From assembly GCA_000153145.1 (NCBI GenBank), contig CH672415.1, positions 1,364,750 through 1,428,749 of the forward strand: a stretch of 64,000 nucleotides of DNA, read 5' to 3'. Under the pieces are notes generated by a model. It searched no databases and was not told the DNA's origin. It saw only the letters and a program-made list of their open reading frames with translations. Origin of the DNA: a marine actinobacterium PHSC20C1. Its GTDB lineage: Bacteria; Actinomycetota; Actinomycetes; Actinomycetales; Microbacteriaceae. Below, piece after piece: positions 62,831 to 64,000 of this stretch (positions are counted from its first letter, which is position 1; each line of letters begins with the position of its first letter). A program made the translations under genes and the position numbers.

Positions 62831-64000
62831 CTAGAAGGGGATCCACACCCAATCGTTGCGACTCGTTGAGCCGGTCACGTTGTCGCCGGCGGGAGTGAAC
62901 TCCGCCTTGACCTGATGCGAACCACGGTTGAGTTTCGGCAGTTTCACCGTCACTTTTCCATTGTCAGCTTCTTCGAGCGTGATCGAATCTACTTTTTTAC
63001 CATCGACCATGACCTTGACGGTTCCGGTCGCTGGCTCATCCGCACTCGTCGCTACGCGAATAGTTGCACTTATCATGTTCCAGGAGAACGCAACATGGCG
63101 ACTCACCGACAAGCTCACACTTGAGCTGTACTTGATCAGTACCGCTTCAGAGACGGCCGTTGCGCTCGGTAGGTCGCGCTTGATTGTCGTGACCACTACC
63201 CGGATCGCCTTGCCTTCATTGGCCTTCGTGACCTTGTACTTGCGCTTGTCTGCACCCGGAATATCGGTGCCATCTGCCTGCCACTGGTAGCTGAACTTCA
63301 GGCCATCAACATCCCACTCCCCCGGATTCGCGGTGAGCTTCTTGCCAACGATCGGCTTCCCTGAAATAGAGGGCAGCACGGTGTTTACCGGAGTTCCCGG
63401 CAGAACATCCTCTTGAGTGACGACCTCAATCGCGGTGAACGCACCCGTGTCTCCATAACTAACGAGACCGAGGTAGCTCGAGAAGGGTGCGAGCCCCTCC
63501 CACGATGCCGTGTAACTCACTGGTTCGCCCTGCACTCCCGGGAGCACTTCGGGGTTCAACCCGAGAGGCTCACCGCCACCAGGGACGACCGCGTAGGTGC
63601 GAACATCGAACGCTGTCGAAGGATTCGCCGCGTAGACCGACGCAATTACGAGGTAGCTACCCGGCGTCGGGTCGGTCAGGTTCACGCGCTCATCGGCTGC
63701 ACCGGATGCTGACTGCCACCCGGCAATCGGCGTGCCCGCATCGTTGAGCAGGTAGACGATGAGGTCGAGGTCGGCGGTGTCATCGATCGAGTCGAGATCG
63801 AATCGCGCGTAGCTCGTACCCTCAGGCACAGTGACGTCATACTCGAACTCGTCACCGCTCACACCCGAACCCGAGTGCTCAACCTCAGTTCCCGTGGGAT
63901 CTTCGTGGAAGATTCCCGCGCTGAGGCCGGTCGTCGACAACGGAATGTCACCGTTGCCACCGGGAGTCACCGTCACTTCAACGGCACCGTAAGTTCCCGT
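62831..64000 (-). CDS. C-terminal part of a large modular secreted protein, probably a subtilisin-like peptidase (start beyond right edge)
   Basis: The frame is open to the window end, so at least 390 codons and no start. From the edge: GTYGAVEVTVTPGGNG, then a bacterial pre-peptidase C-terminal (PPC)-like domain, YDVTVPEGTSYARFDLDSID and SADERVNLTDP-like (as GAADERVNLTDPTPGSYLVI). Next an Ig-like repeat, LTANPGEWDVDGLKFSYQWQ and ADGTDIPGADKRKYKV, typical of actinobacterial surface proteins, and a final Ig-like domain ending NDWVWIPF. No sortase motif. The PPC region with the preceding EVTVTPGG suggests an S8 peptidase; the catalytic domain is not visible. Confidence 0.7.
   Translation of the reverse strand, partial: TGTYGAVEVTVTPGGNGDIPLSTTGLSAGIFHEDPTGTEVEHSGSGVSGDEFEYDVTVPEGTSYARFDLDSIDDTADLDLIVYLLNDAGTPIAGWQSASGAADERVNLTDPTPGSYLVIASVYAANPSTAFDVRTYAVVPGGGEPLGLNPEVLPGVQGEPVSYTASWEGLAPFSSYLGLVSYGDTGAFTAIEVVTQEDVLPGTPVNTVLPSISGKPIVGKKLTANPGEWDVDGLKFSYQWQADGTDIPGADKRKYKVTKANEGKAIRVVVTTIKRDLPSATAVSEAVLIKYSSSVSLSVSRHVAFSWNMISATIRVATSADEPATGTVKVMVDGKKVDSITLEEADNGKVTVKLPKLNRGSHQVKAEFTPAGDNVTGSTSRNDWVWIPF

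Noticed and set aside
1-64000. Mobile elements, CRISPR arrays, prophage, rRNA
   Set aside because: No transposase, integrase, regularly spaced repeats or rRNA-like sequence was found on either strand; gene composition is even throughout.

Overview
The window is a contiguous piece of actinobacterial chromosome, most likely from the family Microbacteriaceae (Salinibacterium/Rhodoglobus-like). The evidence is moderately high GC, dense gene packing with many 1-4 nt start/stop overlaps and frequent GTG/TTG starts, an actinobacterial GlnR orphan regulator, RskA/SigK, a nitrobindin-like protein, DUF6350, PknB-type kinases and a folate-binding YgfZ. I see no rRNA, CRISPR array, integrase, transposase or prophage gene. 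This is core chromosome with metabolic modules rather than a mobile island.

Layout. 1-2.7 kb: gpmA (cut by the left edge), ygfZ, a nitrobindin-like protein and two small membrane proteins. 2.8-12.1 kb: a nutrient block with glnR, ppk, a Nudix/phosphohistidine-type hydrolase and the high-affinity phosphate transporter with two tandem pstS copies, then pstC-pstA-pstB; an 11-nt direct repeat before the second pstS looks like a PHO box. 12.1-13.6 kb: sigK-rskA. 13.6-14.2 kb: a gene-free stretch with a 77-nt symmetric element and two helically phased dyads. 14.2-18.3 kb: a polyamine-type ABC transporter. 18.3-28.3 kb: mixed housekeeping genes, including tRNA-Lys(TTT), a NERD protein, a CpdA-like phosphodiesterase, a Stealth phosphotransferase, a ferritin/VIT1 fusion, an aldose epimerase and a galactokinase homologue with altered active-site motifs. 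28.3-30.6 kb: folD and glyA.

30.7-42.3 kb holds an amino-sugar (GlcNAc/chitooligosaccharide) programme: GH20 hexosaminidase and nagA on the plus strand, and ROK regulator, binding protein, two permeases, ROK kinase and nagB on the minus strand, with an MFS transporter, purU and a DUF1697 gene between. Extracellular amino-sugar would be imported, phosphorylated by the ROK kinase, deacetylated by NagA and deaminated by NagB to fructose-6-phosphate.

42.5-45.3 kb holds a flavin-based electron-transfer module: an FMN-binding lipoprotein, an ApbE flavin transferase and an NqrB/RnfD-like membrane domain fused to a ferredoxin-reductase-like domain. The apbE frame has no usable start at its conserved N-terminus; it looks as if one G was lost from a GTGA start/stop overlap. 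This is the most unusual spot in the window.

45.3-53.7 kb: Ser/Thr kinase with an overlapping lipoprotein gene, potassium channel, icd, GNAT, Cys-less alkyltransferase-like protein and a heterodimeric ABC exporter with one degenerate ATPase site. 53.9-58.5 kb: a membrane-anchored dimethylargininase-like fusion, purH, purN and a DUF6350 protein. 58.6-62.8 kb: dihydroxyacetone catabolism (glpF-dhaK-dhaL-dhaM with a DhaM-HPr fusion) facing an IclR regulator across a region with three inverted repeats. The right edge cuts a large secreted modular protein, probably a peptidase.
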